A stretch of 64,000 bases of DNA from Rhynchopus euleeides (GCA_963210315.1 OY723242.1:1054001-1118000); one strand, 5' to 3'. Counted from the stretch's first letter, positions 20,285 to 30,587 are shown. Made by a program: numbers and translations. The notes: generated by a model from the sequence alone, not told the origin.

Positions 20285-21723
20285 AAATTAATAATCCCGT
20301 GATTCGTGCGAACAACAAAAATAATGGGGTGTGGTGGGGGTGGATACCTGAGTTTTCAAAATACCCTCCACACACATACACATACGCACATTTATTGCCC
20401 CCCCTCCCCCCCCGTATATTTTGTGTTCTCCATGAATTATCCTGCACAAACAACAACACCGCCATCATCTCCCCACAGTCGTATTCAATGTCTTCGCTCT
20501 TTCCCTGGGTCCCCGATGCGCGCTGTGTATGTGGATTAGGGTTGAAGGTGGAGAGGTTGGAGGCCATCGGCGGTAGTCCCGAGAGAGGTTGGGGGAGGGG
20601 GGATGGAAGAGGTTTCTATTGCTCTGATGGGGACTGCGGCAGCTTCCAACGCCGGATTTCCCCCCCTCGAATTGTTTGTGTTCATCACCCGTTTTTTCTT
20701 CTTTTGCAGTGACGGTTGATGACGTTGCATGTGTTTTAGAAAATGGGGGGGGGGGGTGGGCAACCAGCGAGATAATTTGCAGCCAGTCCAAAAAGAACAA
20801 GTGTGCTATTTTATTTTTCCAACCCGAATTCCCCACCCCCTCCTCCATCCTATTTTTTTCCTTTGCACGGTATCCCCATTGTGGGAGATCTGCCCTCCAT
20901 TGCCACAGGCCACACAAAGCGGGTGCGATTTACTTGTTTTCCCGCCGTTTTACTTCATTCCACGCTATTTTATTTCTCATTCCAGGGGTGGATTCGGGGT
21001 AGGGGGCGTTTGTCTTCGCTTCGTTGTTTTTTTTCCGGCCAACATCTACATATGTATTGTGCTCCGAGCCCGTGAGAAGAAACCCAAATCAAAGGAGAAA
21101 CCTGCTGCGCTAGCCCCAAGCAGCTACAGTCCGACAGGATGCGCGCAGGCACCGGGCCCCTGAAAATGCAACATTTTTTTTTGCACTTTTCTGAACCGCG
21201 CAGCGAAGACGCGCCACTACCCCAATGGAATGAGCAAACAACGGGTGATCTATTTGAGAACGCGTTCTCCCCCTCCCTCCCTCCCTCCCTCCCTCCCCTT
21301 CAGAACGAACCAAACCCACACCCCCTCCCCGACGTCGACACACGCTATATCCGAAACGAATGTGCGAGTCAACCGTGATGATCGACACCGACAAAAAAAA
21401 TGCTGTGGACGCACAGCTCTTTCGCCCTCGAACACCGCCAGACCAACAAAACAATTCAACTGGCCAGAACGATACAGAACCTGTGCAGTTGGGGTATCGG
21501 CTGCGCAACCCTCTCCATTTCCAATCCAAGAAATTCCATGCGCCCCGCTGGCCGATGCTTGTGACAACGAGGCGAAAAGATGTGCACACACACCACCCCC
21601 TCCCCCCCCCCCTCCCACATTCATTGTTTTTTATAATGAGAATTATATCCCGCTGCCGATCTCGATCTTTTCCGCTCTTGGCCGCAATCCCCTGCCTCGA
21701 TGGGTTGGGGGAGGGGGGGAGGG
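20285..21723. other. Intergenic between element 1 and the 10-bp-TSD element
   Basis: No gene supported. Contains a CT-rich tract ending TTTTGCAG at 20710, a CTCC microsatellite (21271-21298), and at 21108-21165 a reverse-strand copy of a module also found in the hAT-like elements. Confidence 0.55.
21108..21165 (-). repeat. CTGCGCGC-CTG-CG-ACTG module, solitary copy
   Basis: The reverse complement reads GGTGCCTGCGCGCATCCTGT then CTGCTTGG. It matches segments of the hAT-like elements (29519-29580, 43695-43755) and more distantly the foldback arms (40090-40140 and mirrored 40995-41050). Confidence 0.7.
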
Positions 21724-21822
21724 CAGGCCTGTCGCTAACTTTTCGATTTTGGAGATTTGGTGGGTTGACGCTCCTGTTTTGGGGGGGGATCAGGGGGGAA
21801 AACACTAGGGGTCAATTTTTCT

Positions 21823-22289
21823 CGCGCGCGCTTCGCGCGCGCTCGTGTTGTTGCCAATTTTTCCCATCGGTGGACCACTAGGTGGGCACGGTGTGAGGCG
21901 CTGGGTTCCTTCCGTGGTTCCTCTCCCGCTCGCGCCGTCGGGTGCCGGAGGAAACCAAAAAATGGCTTTCGGGACCATGATTTCGACGCTGCCCCCTGAT
22001 ATGTCACGGCCGTCAAAGCGCAAGGACTTGGTTACTAGACGGGCACGCGAGATGGGGGGTCTGGGGGGCAGGGCCCCCCAGCCGCCGGAGGCCACGGTAG
22101 TGAGCATCTGTTCACTGTGGGCGTACAGATTCTGTGTGAGTTGGCTGCGTCCTCCTGAGGCTACTGGAGTGGGTGGATTCCCTGACCCGGTGGGAATCGA
22201 ATGACTTGAGTACGAGACATACGCCACAGGGGGGTCTGGGGGGCGGAGCCCCCCAGCCGCCGGAGGCCACGGTAGTGAGCATCTGTTCC
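21823..22289. repeat. CGCG hairpin and two GGCGGAGCC modules
   Basis: The hairpin CGCGCGCGCTTCGCGCGCG is at 21823-21842. Two ~60-bp modules lie at about 22054-22113 and 22229-22289, each GGGGTCTGGGGGGCGGAGCC-like, then CAGCCGCCGGAGGCCACGGT and AGTGAGCATCTGTTC. Confidence 0.9.
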
Positions 22290-22309
22290 TGCAAAACCAT
22301 ACTCTCTTC

Positions 22310-22575
22310 GACGTCGACCCAGTGAAAGTGGGTTGACGCTTGGTCGACGCTTGGTGAGCGTCGACCCAGTGTAACCGGGCCAACGCTAGGTTAGCGTCGA
22401 CCCAGTGTAATAAATGGGTTGACGCTTGGTCCAGGCTTGAATGGCAACCCAGTTCCACTAGGTCGACGCTCCAAGCCTCGACCAAGCGTCAACCCAGTCC
22501 ACTGGGTCGACGCTGGGTCGACGCTTTTTTATGGGGGGGGAAACCCAAAATCACTGGGTCGACGGTCGACGCTTA
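22310..22575. repeat. CACTGGGTCGACGCT array
   Basis: At least eight copies of a 15-bp word CACTGGGTCGACGCT or its reverse complement, with the palindrome GTCGAC at the centre. It lies in the right third of the 10-bp-TSD element. Confidence 0.85.
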
Positions 22576-22596
22576 GCGACATGCCTGGGGGGAGGG

Positions 22597-23439
22597 GCTG
22601 GGGCTGGGGGGGGGGGGGGGGGGAGGTGGAGGGGGGGGGGTGTGGGAGGTGGGGTGAGCCTTTTCCAGTCTTCTCTGGCGCTTGCCCAAGACCTGCCCCC
22701 CTCCCCTTCCGGAGCCCTTCTCTTCCCCCTCCCCACCCCCCTCTCCCCCTGTTCTGCAGTCGAAACTGCAGGCGCCGTGGTGCAGTGAAGCTTTGCCATG
22801 CGATATTAAGAATATACCAAAGCACATCAATGAAGCCTATATCTGGTAGGATCGAAAAGGAAAACTGGCCTTCCAGCCATTTCTGTGCTTCTTCCCCCAA
22901 GGCGAAGGGGATTTTTCGATCCCGCCAAACATAAATCAATAATGTATTGTACTTTGCCGTATCATGGCTGGGCCGCGTGATTGCGCGAAGTGAAGTGCCA
23001 AAATACCTTCACATCCACTTGGCTCAGCTGCAGGTGCCCCATATGGCCCAGCAACAAGCAAAACATCAACCTCTCACCCCACCCGTCACCCGTCACCCCT
23101 CCGCGTGCCCGCAGGCTCGGCACGGTCTGACACAGATCCAAGAAGACATCTCTTCCCCCACCCCTATACACTGTGACAAGGTTGACGGCTTTCGCCAGAT
23201 GCATATTATGATGGGCACAGCTTTTAAAAAATCGTTCAAAAGGCACTGGGGGAGGGGACTTCACTCTGTGCCATATGGTGGACCAAACTGTGTCGCTTTG
23301 CAGCCAGTGTTGTGTGAAGCGACTCGCTTCTCCTCACGTTGCTGCACTTTCTCCAAGAGAAGGCCTCACGACCTGCATCATGGCCAGGTGAACTTGGAAT
23401 AGGAGCCGCCTCTCACTGAGGCTGGAAAGGGCAATAGCC
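22597..23439. other. Intergenic
   Basis: G-rich then C-rich low-complexity sequence up to about 22760, followed by mixed sequence with no coding signal I trust. Confidence 0.5.
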
Positions 23440-23703
23440 AAAAGCGCCCTATCACTTCACAGCTACAACCGCTCTGATGAATTTCCTTTTGTTTGTTGCG
23501 TTGACGCTTCTACACACAAAACCCTGAACTGATCACACCCTGAGCCTGATGAAGGGTGGGGTTAGTGTATAGAGCACGTTTGGTTGCAGCTGTGGTGGGG
23601 CGCTTTCCGCTCACACGAGTGTGCTTAAAAAGCGCCCTATCACTTCACAGCTACAACCGCTCTGATGAATTTCCTTTTGTTTGTTGCGTTGACGCTTCTA
23701 CAC
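23440..23703. repeat. A1-B1-A2 split direct repeats of element 2
   Basis: A1 is about 23440-23515, B1 23516-23626 and A2 23627-23703. A starts AAAGCGCCCTATCACTTCAC, while B contains GCACGTTTGGTTGCAGCTGT. Confidence 0.9.
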
Positions 23704-23740
23704 CAGGACCCTCATCCGGAGGGACGTGTCCGTCTCGTTC

Positions 23741-26599
23741 TCAACGAGGCGGGCGCGCTGGTAAAAGTGTAGGTGGCATCGACACTGGTGGCAACTCCAC
23801 GGGGTGTGTGGCCTGCGTCCCTCGCGTGTACGCGTCTGCGCGTTGGTCGTGGGTCGCAACCCAGTGTGGAATAAGTCGTATCTGCTGGCGGCGCGCTGTT
23901 GTGTATATCTCCTGCAGCAGGAGGTTGCCTCGGTAGTTGGCGCAGTGGCCCTTCCGGAGCGCGAACACCAGGCCGAGGTTGTCTATGTGGCAGGTTACGC
24001 TTGCCTCCCTCACACGCTGCATCATGCGCACCCCCTGCCACACTGCATACGCTTCCTTCAGGAAGATGTTCGTGTCCGCGTCGCTCCCTTCGAACGCCCC
24101 TTGGGACACTGACTCCCCTCCCGGCAGCACGAGCACCGCCGCCCACGCCGTGGATGACGCGTCTGTCCAGAGCTCAATGGTCGGTGGCGGGTTCTGCGGC
24201 GTATACCACTCGTTGTCCTCGATGAGGCGTGCCCGCGCCACTGTCTCCGCCTGCACCGACGGAGGTACTGCGACCCTGGAGTCCCATCGGGCGTTGTTTG
24301 AGTGCGTCTGCTTCGCGATGCGCCGCACGAAGGACAACACGGCTGGCATGTAACACATCGGTGTCCGCATCACATACGACTGCCAGACGAAAGACCCGAA
24401 TACTCTGAACGCCCTGCGTGGTGTCGTGTGGCCGTTGACGACTTCCTTGTACTCTTCCCGTCCGAGGACTTTTTGCACCCAGGCTGTGTCCATGTGGAAA
24501 CGGTGTCGCGTCAGGTCGAAGTGGATCCCGAACACTGTGAAGTCCTGCAGCGGCACGCCGTGTTGTGTGTCGTCGAAGTTCAGGGCGGCCCCCACCTTCT
24601 CGCAGCGGCTGATGAAGTCGGCGTACCTCGCCTGTGCCTCTGGTAGGGAGTCTCCGACAGCGATGAAGTTGTCAATCCAGACTATTCCGTGCTCTGGCGG
24701 GAGCAGCACGCGTGCGCTGCGGTTCGCGATTGCCGGGGAATGTGACCACCCCATGCACATGACAGTCAGGAAGGTCTTCACGAATGTCTTTCTCTCCCCG
24801 CCTAGGCGCACTTCGAAATAGCGTTGGATCTCCTTGTGTACGGGGAACTGGTAGAACCAGCTGCGTGCATCTGCCATCACCACCCAGCTCGCCGCGGCCA
24901 CTCGCTGTGTCACCTCCGTGATGTCCTGCAAACGCATGTCCGGTGGGCGTGTCATCAGTGCATTTAGCCGCCTTGCGTCGACGATGAAACGTTGGCCCCC
25001 AGACTTCTTGGACACGGTGAACGCTGGCAGCGTGAGGTACGGGTGTGCATCCGCCTCCGTCAGGACGCCATACTCAACCAAGGTGTCCAGGTGGTGCAAC
25101 ATGTGGCGTGATACCTTCCTCCCCGTTTTACGTAGTTCTTGGCGGGCCTCGGGAAGCAGTGCGTCAGCGAAAGCGGCTGGCTTGGTGATGAGGTCCAAGA
25201 CCCCCGTCAGTTCACCCTCGCTGTCCAACCGTCGCAGTTCCTTGAGATTGAGGCGCGAGGTGCAGATCTCCGCGATGTAGTCCTCTTCCTCCGACAGCTC
25301 CGTCTTCGCGTTGGCTGGCCGTATCACCTTCCCCCCCGTGCACACACCCAAGTCCTCCCCGTAGAGGTCCTCGACACCCGGACCGTACGACTCTGCGCTA
25401 TCCACCTCGCTCCACGCTTCCTCATCACTGGGTGGTGGGTCGGACGCGGCTTCGTCGGATGTGGCATCTTCGTAGTAGCGGCGCGCTGCGAACAGCCTCG
25501 TGGTCCCCGGGAAGTGGGTTGCTGTCAGGGGTTTTGGCTGTGTGCGCGTCGTCCCCCCTTGCTGTCGTTTTTTCTTCACCACTCGATCTTCGCCGACACC
25601 TGTGCTGTCTCGCGCGCGTGTGCGTTTTCCGCCGCTGATACGTAACGCATCACACCGTCGACCGTCGCGTGTCTCGAGAGGAGGCGCACCTCCTCCAGTG
25701 GAACGTTCTTTCGCGCAAGCTGTGTGAGTGCCCCCCTCCGCAGAGAGTGTGCCGTGAGCCCCCTCCGTGCCCGCTTGACGGCTTTTACCACGGTCCGGTA
25801 GGTGACGTCCGCCGGGAACAGTCTCGTCTCTCCTGCTCTGCGCGCCCTGCGGAGGCGGTGTCGGAGGATACGGTGTAGGTCCTTCGGCAGGGAGATCCCT
25901 GTGATGTGACCCATGTGGAAGGGGTCCGCCTTCGACTGGGTCCAGCGCACGTATATCGGCTCGCTGCGCTTTTCCGCTGTGACGTCCTTCACATCCAAGC
26001 GCAGTGCGTCCGAGGCCCTTGCCGCACCCCCCCACATGATGCCGAGCAGCAGTTTCACGAGGGGACGTGGCTCCTTCGCTAGCGCCTCCCGGATGTTGTG
26101 GGCTGTTGCTGGTTCTGCTTGCTTCAGTGGTCGTAGTGCTCCTCCCCGTTTCAGCGCCCGCCTGTAGTCCGCCACAATTTGTTTTCCGTCGAGGGGGAAC
26201 GCTGCGAAGCGTCTGAGTGCTGCTGCAAGGTTGTTGAGGTACTGGAGGGCGGACTGCACTGATAGCCCGTCCTTCCGTTGCTTCGTGACCCACAGCACCG
26301 CCCCTTCGTCGTGTGGCAGTGTTCGCCTCTCCGCTTTCATCCACCCTTCCCGGAACTGCGAGTACCTGTCGTATGTGCGGCGGAGGGCCCCCCAGTATGT
26401 GGGTGCGAGGGCTTGGGCCAGGGTGTGTTGCAGTTCCTGGCGAATGGTGGTTGCTTCCTCCGGGGTCACGCTCGTCTCGGTCTTGCGGGGGCGTCCTCTT
26501 GTTGACGGGGGGGCAGATGGTACTGCCTTCACATACACTACCGCGGCGGGGGGGAGGGTCGTGGCCCGCGGGCGTCCCCTGCTGGTGTCGGGGAGTCAC
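23741..26599 (-). CDS. RT-RNase H frame of YR retroelement 2
   Basis: One open frame. The conserved part starts at about 25570; the stretch upstream overlaps the recombinase frame and is probably not translated. RT core blocks include GGQRFIVDARRLNALMTRPP, VVMADARSWFYQFPV and a WIDN box. An RNase H-like segment follows (ELWTDASSTAWAAVLVL). The two activities would make element cDNA. No upstream ATG is seen, so expression through read-through or frameshifting from the preceding gene is possible, as known in this retroelement class. Confidence 0.75.
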   Translation of the reverse strand: MTPRHQQGTPAGHDPPPRRGSVCEGSTICPPVNKRTPPQDRDERDPGGSNHHSPGTATHPGPSPRTHILGGPPPHIRQVLAVPGRVDESGEANTATRRRGGAVGHEATEGRAISAVRPPVPQQPCSSTQTLRSVPPRRKTNCGGLQAGAETGRSTTTTEASRTSNSPQHPGGASEGATSPRETAARHHVGGCGKGLGRTALGCEGRHSGKAQRADIRALDPVEGGPLPHGSHHRDLPAEGPTPYPPTPPPQGAQSRRDETVPGGRHLPDRGKSRQAGTEGAHGTLSAEGGTHTACAKERSTGGGAPPLETRDGRRCDALRISGGKRTRARDSTGVGEDRVVKKKRQQGGTTRTQPKPLTATHFPGTTRLFAARRYYEDATSDEAASDPPPSDEEAWSEVDSAESYGPGVEDLYGEDLGVCTGGKVIRPANAKTELSEEEDYIAEICTSRLNLKELRRLDSEGELTGVLDLITKPAAFADALLPEARQELRKTGRKVSRHMLHHLDTLVEYGVLTEADAHPYLTLPAFTVSKKSGGQRFIVDARRLNALMTRPPDMRLQDITEVTQRVAAASWVVMADARSWFYQFPVHKEIQRYFEVRLGGERKTFVKTFLTVMCMGWSHSPAIANRSARVLLPPEHGIVWIDNFIAVGDSLPEAQARYADFISRCEKVGAALNFDDTQHGVPLQDFTVFGIHFDLTRHRFHMDTAWVQKVLGREEYKEVVNGHTTPRRAFRVFGSFVWQSYVMRTPMCYMPAVLSFVRRIAKQTHSNNARWDSRVAVPPSVQAETVARARLIEDNEWYTPQNPPPTIELWTDASSTAWAAVLVLPGGESVSQGAFEGSDADTNIFLKEAYAVWQGVRMMQRVREASVTCHIDNLGLVFALRKGHCANYRGNLLLQEIYTTARRQQIRLIPHWVATHDQRADAYTRGTQATHPVELPPVSMPPTLLPARPPR
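25576..26538 (-). CDS. Tyrosine recombinase of YR retroelement 2
   Basis: About 320 residues. It follows gag directly (they meet at 26538). Signatures are GAARASDALRL, HSLRRGALTQLA and LSRHATVDGVMRYV, giving the Arg, His-x-x-Arg, His and Tyr set of the family. It parallels the recombinase of element 1. Confidence 0.85.
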   Translation of the reverse strand: MYVKAVPSAPPSTRGRPRKTETSVTPEEATTIRQELQHTLAQALAPTYWGALRRTYDRYSQFREGWMKAERRTLPHDEGAVLWVTKQRKDGLSVQSALQYLNNLAAALRRFAAFPLDGKQIVADYRRALKRGGALRPLKQAEPATAHNIREALAKEPRPLVKLLLGIMWGGAARASDALRLDVKDVTAEKRSEPIYVRWTQSKADPFHMGHITGISLPKDLHRILRHRLRRARRAGETRLFPADVTYRTVVKAVKRARRGLTAHSLRRGALTQLARKNVPLEEVRLLSRHATVDGVMRYVSAAENAHARETAQVSAKIEW

Positions 26600-27665
26600 T
26601 GTCGCTTGCCTTTCCCCCCCGTCCTTTGTGATGGCCCTTTCCCGAGTAGGGCGCGGGGCGGTCCTGCGTGTTACGCTCCTGCAGGAACCGCTCCTGAAAC
26701 GCGGCCCGCCTCTCCTGTGTGTCGTCCTGCGTGGCCCGCCCCTCCCGGAGTAGGCGCCCGTGTGTCACCGCATCGTACTTCGCTGGGTCCATAATCTTCG
26801 CCTTTGCCAGGTAGAGGCGGGCGCCCGCGCGCCCCTTCAGGAGAAAGTGCGAGTTCATAACGACGATTGTCTTGTGGAGGGCCTCGGTAAAGCGATCCGG
26901 ATCATCGTCGTCGCGGATCAGTCCCATTGTCTGAAACAGAGCGTCGAAGGCCTGGATGAGCTGGTGTTGCCAGTCTGGTGAGCTCGGGGCATCGCTGAGC
27001 TCCGCCTGTCGGAAAACCCGGGATACCTCAGCTTTCACCAACCTGCGTCCGGGGACAGTGGCGATCGACGATCCCCAGGTCGACACGATGTGGGCGGAGA
27101 AATCGGCGGGCAGCTCGGCCTCCGTCCGCTGCAGCGCCTTCTGCAGGGTGGCGATCTGCTTCGCCTGCGTCTCCACGGTCTTCTTCAGCTCCTTCTGTTC
27201 CTTCTCCAGCCGGCCTGTCAATTTCAGCAGGTACTCCAGCGAGTTCGCCACGCGGAGATCGGTGTTCGAGTCGGCGGGGTGGTGTGCGTCCCTGTGCTGG
27301 AGGCCCGTGCCACTCTGGCTGTCCGCCTCGCTGTACTCCCCGTCCTCGCCTAGCTCGCCCGTCGCTGCTGCCAGGTCCGCCGCGGTCTCCTCGTCGACTG
27401 CCTGCCGGACCCATGCGCACTCGGGGCACACCCAGCCCCTGTCCCCTGCGCCCTCGAGCCATTCGGGGACGACGTGCGCCGGGATGTGCTCTCTCAAGCA
27501 CGTCCTGACCGTGGTCCCACCGCAGTCGTGGCAGCTGAATGCGGTCCTGGCTGTGTGTGTAGTATTGCACGTTTCGAATATGCACTCGGGGCGACGCTCT
27601 GCTGGCTCGTTGTCGGGGTGGGCGGGGTCGGGAACCCTCAGGGTGTCCCAATCCAGAGTGGCCAT
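26538..27665 (-). CDS. Gag-like protein of YR retroelement 2
   Basis: About 375 residues when started at the ATG at 27665; the open frame upstream only translates leader tandem repeats. A Cys/His cluster (CIFETC, CHDCGG, VCPECAW) resembles a PHD/RING zinc site. A long coiled-coil-like stretch (LEKEQKELKKTVETQAKQIA) follows, then a basic C-terminus. Same plan as element 1 gag. Confidence 0.7.
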   Translation of the reverse strand: MATLDWDTLRVPDPAHPDNEPAERRPECIFETCNTTHTARTAFSCHDCGGTTVRTCLREHIPAHVVPEWLEGAGDRGWVCPECAWVRQAVDEETAADLAAATGELGEDGEYSEADSQSGTGLQHRDAHHPADSNTDLRVANSLEYLLKLTGRLEKEQKELKKTVETQAKQIATLQKALQRTEAELPADFSAHIVSTWGSSIATVPGRRLVKAEVSRVFRQAELSDAPSSPDWQHQLIQAFDALFQTMGLIRDDDDPDRFTEALHKTIVVMNSHFLLKGRAGARLYLAKAKIMDPAKYDAVTHGRLLREGRATQDDTQERRAAFQERFLQERNTQDRPAPYSGKGHHKGRGGKASDSDSPTPAGDARGPRPSPPPR

Positions 27666-27674
27666 CTTCTCTGT

Positions 27675-27886
27675 TACGCAGCTCGGCGTAGTTACTGTTC
27701 CTCTCCTATTCACGCAGCTCGGCGTAGTTTCTGTTCCTCTCCTATTCACGCAGCTCGGCGTAGTTTCTGTTTCTCTCCTATACACGCAGCTCGGCGTAGT
27801 TTCTGTTCCTCTCCTATACACGCAGCTCGGCGTACTCCCTCAGCCCGTTCTGTTCCTCTCCTATACACGCAGCTCGGCGTACTCTG
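27675..27886. repeat. 35-37-bp tandem repeats in the leader of element 2
   Basis: Six copies around CACGCAGCTCGGCGTAGTTT and CTGTTCCTCTCCTA lie between the gag ATG and B2. They differ in sequence from the leader repeats of element 1 but sit at the same place. Confidence 0.9.
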
Positions 27887-27941
27887 TCCGCTTCTGTCAC
27901 TCTTGCTCCCCTCTTGATTCTCTCGCCTGCTTGATAGTTTG

Positions 27942-28076
27942 ATGCGTTGACGCTTCTACACACAAAACCCTGAACTGATCACACCCTGAGCCTGATGAAG
28001 GGTGGGGTTAGTGTATAGAGCACGTTTGGTTGCAGCTGTGGTGGGGCGCTTTCCGCTCACACGAGTGTGCTTAAAA
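27942..28076. repeat. B2 repeat of element 2 with short A end
   Basis: Starts with the end of A (GATGCGTTGACGCTTCTACA) and runs through a B copy to GTGTGCTTAAAA. Confidence 0.9.
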
Positions 28077-29385
28077 AAAATCCCCGTTCAAACCGTTCAA
28101 ATCGTTCAAGGGTGAACGGGTAAGGCTGAATCTCTCTCTCTCTCTCTCCCCCCATAGTGCTGATCTATCCACTCTGCTCCCCTTTCTGGATAATTATACA
28201 AAAAAAACACCTGCCTTTCTGGGCCCCGGTTTTGCCTAGTTCCCAACTCCTCAGACCCCCGCGTGTCATCCTCTCCCCTCTCCTGACCACACAACAGACT
28301 AAAAAAGAATAGCAAGCTGCATTCTCCCCGTGTGCGAGACAAATAGATCAAGAAATGTTTTCACAATCGTTCAAAATAAAATAACGTGATGTTGATGTTG
28401 GGTGTACTGCACCACGTTGTGGATGATTGAAAGGATTCAACGCAAAAAAAAGAAGAAAAAAATCCTCCGAAAAATGAATGTGACACCACCGAAGTTGTCG
28501 TGAAAGAGAACCCGAGGATGGTTTTCCGTCCCAGAGAGTCCGCGTGTTGTAATATTTTTTCTGTCTATTTTTTCCGAGTTCTTAATTTCATCGATTCAAT
28601 TCTTCCGTGCCGTGTGGGGCCCTTCATCCTGAGAGGCTGTCGTTCACCTCTCGCCGCCTTCCGACACAAAAAAGCTAATATACTTCAAAGTACAACACAA
28701 CACGTTTCACATCCCCGTCTCACTTTCACTCAGACGCTCTCAGCAATTTGAGTGAAATCATGATGTCAACTCTGTGATCTGCCTTCCCGTACATCACCCA
28801 CGTCCCCCCCCTCCCATATTCGAGTGGCCCTCAGCTTGGCCAATACCGTGCGTTTAGCCTTTGGCAGATGTTGATCACCAAATCACATTATTATAGATAT
28901 CAGCGGTCCCTGCATAGTGACATGGCATGGGTGGTGGCGGGTGCTCCGCTTCAACGTGCATCCTGGCATGCCTCCGATCCACGTTGGTGCCGTCGCTCCG
29001 GCGCAGCTTGGCACAAGACAGCTATTACTGCCCAAAAACGAAAAGGGTATTCCCACCCACTCCTCGATTGCGATTTGTAGAAACTGCCAAAAGAAATAGT
29101 GGCCTCTCAGTGGGTTCTTCACGACGGAAACGGTCGCGTTTTGTTTTTGGCGCGACTTTCACCCGTTTTTTTTGTGTGAGGAATCTTGCCGAAATTTTTG
29201 TTTGCCAAAGAAATAAACGGCTTGTCGAATACCCTTCTTTTATGACTTCGCCAGGGCTGTCAAAATCACGGCCAAAAAAAAATGTTCAATTCCCACGCGC
29301 GCCTCAGTGCAAGGCGAAGCCTTTGGGGATAGGAAGGCAGATTGACCCTCCATCGCCCTACTGTCTGTTCAATGCTTCTTTTTCT
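28077..29385. other. Intergenic
   Basis: Contains repeated CCGTTCAAA/TCGTTCAA words right after the retroelement end (28085-28110), a TC microsatellite (28132-28150), and AT-rich sequence. No supported gene. Confidence 0.5.
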
Positions 29386-29465
29386 TTTGCCCGGGTTTGG
29401 CCAGGGTATAAGATAGACTTTTTTTCTGGCGCCGTTTTCCGGTTTTTCTGGTTTTGAAAATTTTT

Positions 29466-29698
29466 CGCGCGCGCCTTCGGCGCGCGCGACCCGCGCAAAC
29501 CCTCCCAGAATCTGAGAGGGCCCGGTGCCTGCGCGCGTCCTGTCGTACTGAGGCTGCTTGGTGGGGCAGGCGCAGCAGCTGCTTTGAAAGTTTGGACTCT
29601 CGGCCAAAAAAGGTCTGGTGCAATGTTTTTACGCAGGGGGGGTCTGGGGGGCGGAGCCCCCCAGCCGCCGGAGGCCACGGTAGTGATCATCTGTTCCC
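29466..29698. repeat. CGCG hairpin and GGCGGAGCC module in hAT-like copy 1
   Basis: Hairpin CGCGCGCGCCTTCGGCGCGC at 29466-29488; module at about 29636-29698. Confidence 0.9.
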
Positions 29699-30108
29699 TA
29701 CAGTCTGGATTCGCTTGTAAGTAGGAAGGCTTCGCTGTATCGCAGCCCGGCCAGCAGGAGATCACTGGTCCTTGAGGGTTCAACCTTCAGGGTGGAGGAG
29801 GACGGGGGAGCGACCACTCGTGATAGGTGTGCGTTGTGGGTGGAGTGGGTGCACGACAGAATGGCCAAAGGGTCCACGAGATCTCTGCACACATTCCGTT
29901 GTCGAGGAGATGGGCACCTAGCTGTGACGACAGGCAACAAACAAATCTCATCTGTTAGTTGCCCCCAATAGGCTTGGCGACCTTCAAGACTGCTTGAAAG
30001 TCGTTCGTGTTCTCGTCTCAGCCCTCCAGACAAGCAGATCTGTCTCGAGTTGGTGGGCTGTCGCCATGTATTCGATGGCACCGAGTGACGCTGCACAGAG
30101 GCAGACGA

Positions 30109-30282
30109 CACGGTGAACTCCAGCGGAGGTTACCCTACCTCCGCTGGAGTACACCGTGTGTCTCCCATGAGTCTCAACTAGCGGGAGTCTTAGCGTAAAT
30201 TAGCTGGAAAATAGACTCCCGTATCCAGTACAGACTGCAGTCTTAGACTCCCTCTTAGACATGGTGGCTGGAGTCCACCATG
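30109..30282. mobile_element. Nested MITE with CACGGTG ends in hAT-like copy 1
   Basis: Starts CACGGTGAACTCCAGCGG and ends GGAGTCCACCATG. Contains CTAGCGGGAGTC words and AAATTAGCTGGAAAATAGAC, as in the MITE at 39154. The same insertion is present in copy 2 (44285-44460), so it predates the spread of the host element. Confidence 0.75.
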
Positions 30283-30587
30283 TGTGCACCTTCAAAACAG
30301 AAGAGACCTGCATGACGAGGGCATCACCACCCACCGGGCCACCCGCTAGGTCCATTTTTTCTTCTCCGCTTCTCTGCCTTCTTTGGACTATTTGAGCTCT
30401 GTGCGGATCACGATGGGGTCACTTTCTATTTTTTTATGGCGTTTTTTCTGACTGTTTTACTGTCCCAAAGTCACAAAAAAAACGCCGAAAATGAGATCGA
30501 CCTTTTTTTTTTTTCAGAAAACCGGGAACCGGGAAACCCTGGTTTTGAAAACCGGAAAACCAGACCTATCTTATCCCCTGGTTTGGC

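Larger units (their letters stand above)
21724..22586. mobile_element. Non-autonomous DNA transposon with 10-bp target duplication (Mutator-like), copy 1
   Basis: 863 bp, ends CAGGCCTGTCGCTAA and (reverse complement) AGGCATGTCGCTAAG. It is flanked by the perfect 10-bp direct repeat GGGGGGAGGG (21714-21723 and 22587-22596). Target duplications of 9-11 bp are typical of Mutator-like elements. It contains a CGCG hairpin, two GC-rich GGCGGAGCC modules and an array of GTCGAC words. No coding region. Inverted copy at 38301-39375. Confidence 0.8.
23440..28076 (-). mobile_element. YR retroelement 2 (gag-YR-RT-RNase H), looks whole
   Basis: A 4.6-kb minus-strand element of the same plan as element 1 but clearly another family: proteins align in layout and motifs, and the terminal repeats share only words such as GCGTTGACGCTTCTACAC and CCTGATGAAGGGTGG. 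A1-B1-A2 lie at 23440-23703 and B2 at 27942-28076. Gag, recombinase and RT-RNase H frames are all open, so it appears whole. Repeat copies look identical by eye, indicating recent insertion. Confidence 0.85.
29402..30579. mobile_element. hAT-like non-autonomous element, copy 1
   Basis: About 1.18 kb. Left end CAGGGTATAAGATAG and right end the inverted AGGGGATAAGATAG. The flanking 8-bp direct repeat is GGTTTGGC (29394-29401 and 30580-30587). CAGGG ends with 8-bp duplications are hAT-like. It contains the CGCG hairpin, the GGCGGAGCC module and a nested small CACGGTG MITE. It is inserted into the CCCGGGTTTGGCGCACA dispersed motif. No coding region recognised. A direct copy lies at 43577-44769. 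Confidence 0.75.
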
